Origin: an uncultured Bacteroidales bacterium | GTDB lineage: Bacteria; Bacteroidota; Bacteroidia; Bacteroidales; F082 | Direction of reading: 5' to 3' | DNA length: 64,000 nucleotides | NCBI GenBank assembly: GCA_905233685.1 | Contig: CAJOEZ010000009.1 | Span: 186,001-250,000, forward strand | Part shown: in pieces, positions 63,098-64,000 of the stretch | Position numbering within the stretch: the first letter of the stretch is position 1 | How the letters are laid out: each line of letters opens with the position of its first letter | Program-made: the position numbers and the translations under genes | Notes under the pieces: model-generated | The model's database searches: none | What the model saw: the letters and a program-made list of their open reading frames with translations, nothing else | What the model was told of the DNA's origin: nothing

Positions 63098-64000
63098 ATG
63101 GAAAAACGATATCAAATATTCATTAGTTCCACATATTCTGATTTAAAAGAAGAACGAACCAAAGTGATGCAAACCATAATGAGTTTGGATTGCATTCCTG
63201 CTGGCATGGAATTGTTTCCAGCTATGGACGAGGAACAATTTGAGTTCATAAAAAGAATCATTGATGATTGCGATTATTATCTTTTGATAGTTGGTGCAAG
63301 ATACGGAAGCATCGATGAAAACGGAGTTAGTTATACTGAAAAAGAGTATGATTATGCTGTTGCCAAAGGCATTCCTGTGATGGCCTTTTTACATGATGAT
63401 ATATCATCCATTCCATTAAATAAAGCAGATTTGGATAATAGTTTAAGGAGAAAGTTGAATAACTTCTACAAAAAAGTGAAAAAAGGAAGATTGGTTCAAC
63501 ACTGGAAAAACGCCGATGACCTCAATGCAAAAGTTGCTATCAGTTTGCCCAAAACTATCAAGATGTTCCCAAGAATTGGTTGGGTAAAAGCGAATTTGAT
63601 GACAACTGGAGAATCTTTACAAGAGATTAATGAACTAAGGAAAGAAAATGGATTACTTAGAGCCTACAAAACCAAACATGAAAAAAGTATAAATTTCGCC
63701 ATTAACATTGCCGATTGGAGCGAAGAATTTACCGTTCACTTTACCAAAGAAAATCAATTTGATGTTTGGAACGATGCGACAAATAGGGAAAGTATCGAGA
63801 TTACGCATACTTGGCTTGAATGGTTTACATTGATTGCATCAGAATTAGATGATAGTCACAAGAATTATTTGGGAATAGATAAAATATTTTCATCGGTAAT
63901 CTGTGAAGAAAACAGCATTGAAGATTGTCGGTTTATAATTAACTATAAAGACTTAACCACAATTAGGTATCAGTTTACTACTTATGGCGTAATAAACAGA
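63098..64000 (+). CDS. DUF4062 domain protein, cut by the window end
   Basis: The ATG at 63098 opens a frame of 301 codons that runs off the window. The N terminus matches DUF4062 (QIFISSTYSDLKEERTKVMQ, LLIVGARYGSIDENG, SYTEKEYDYAVAKGIPVMAF), a TIR-like alpha/beta fold often found at the N terminus of multidomain NTPases in defence islands. A helical segment follows (about residues 180-205), then a region I cannot assign. A+T-rich composition contrasts with the core genes and suggests acquired DNA. Defence is a guess from domain associations. Confidence 0.75.
   Translation, partial: MEKRYQIFISSTYSDLKEERTKVMQTIMSLDCIPAGMELFPAMDEEQFEFIKRIIDDCDYYLLIVGARYGSIDENGVSYTEKEYDYAVAKGIPVMAFLHDDISSIPLNKADLDNSLRRKLNNFYKKVKKGRLVQHWKNADDLNAKVAISLPKTIKMFPRIGWVKANLMTTGESLQEINELRKENGLLRAYKTKHEKSINFAINIADWSEEFTVHFTKENQFDVWNDATNRESIEITHTWLEWFTLIASELDDSHKNYLGIDKIFSSVICEENSIEDCRFIINYKDLTTIRYQFTTYGVINR

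Overview
This window looks like a chromosome segment of an uncultured member of the Bacteroidota, order Bacteroidales, probably anaerobic and host-associated. The evidence is the repeated promoter element TAnnTTTG a short distance upstream of many start codons, several secreted proteins with C-terminal type IX secretion (T9SS) sorting domains, an S46 dipeptidyl-peptidase, a TPR-membrane-LuxR-type regulator, and a Na+-pumping methylmalonyl-CoA decarboxylase operon typical of succinate-to-propionate fermenters. Most of the window is ordinary chromosome. The accessory parts are 44.9-48.8 kb and 61.1-64.0 kb.

Layout. 0-9 kb: the end of an S46 peptidase, then an envelope O-acylation locus (three AlgX/AlgJ-like SGNH proteins, one MBOAT acyltransferase, one secreted CotH-like protein). 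8.7-15.7 kb: a U32 RNA-modification protein, a TPR/LuxR-type regulator and a pair of T9SS cargo proteins. 15.9-25 kb: an MsbA-like ABC exporter, an acyl-CoA carboxylase beta subunit, TyrS, a SPOR-domain amidase and an LptD-like protein. 25-33.4 kb: T9SS proteins, including a roughly 1,970-codon repeat protein interrupted by one in-frame TAG. 33.8-38.4 kb: the methylmalonyl-CoA epimerase/decarboxylase operon (mce-mmdA-oadG-mmdC-mmdB), whose biotin carrier gene carries an internal deletion and frameshift. 39.3-42.6 kb: a 1,100-residue fusion of archaeal-type GatE and GatD. 42.8-46.1 kb: a membrane protein, a THUMP methyltransferase and a DUF4143 ATPase. 46.3-48.8 kb: an EcoRI-type adenine methyltransferase and a DUF262-HNH protein behind a roughly 290-nt palindrome-rich leader. 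48.8-51.2 kb: pth, rplY and prs. 51.3-57.1 kb: a MacAB-TolC-like efflux operon. 57.2-61 kb: tRNA-Leu and secA. 61.1-64 kb: a second DUF4143 ATPase, a small orphan protein and a DUF4062 protein cut by the window end.

The observations I rate highest are the GatE-GatD fusion (GatDE is regarded as an archaeal enzyme), the leader with mutually exclusive folds in front of the methyltransferase/HNH pair, the broken mmdC, and 33-bp-period tandem repeats overlapping the promoters of both DUF4143 ATPases. Several short palindromic repeat families are scattered between and even inside genes. All function calls come from reading sequence motifs. No database search was run, and site positions inside long lines may be off by a base.
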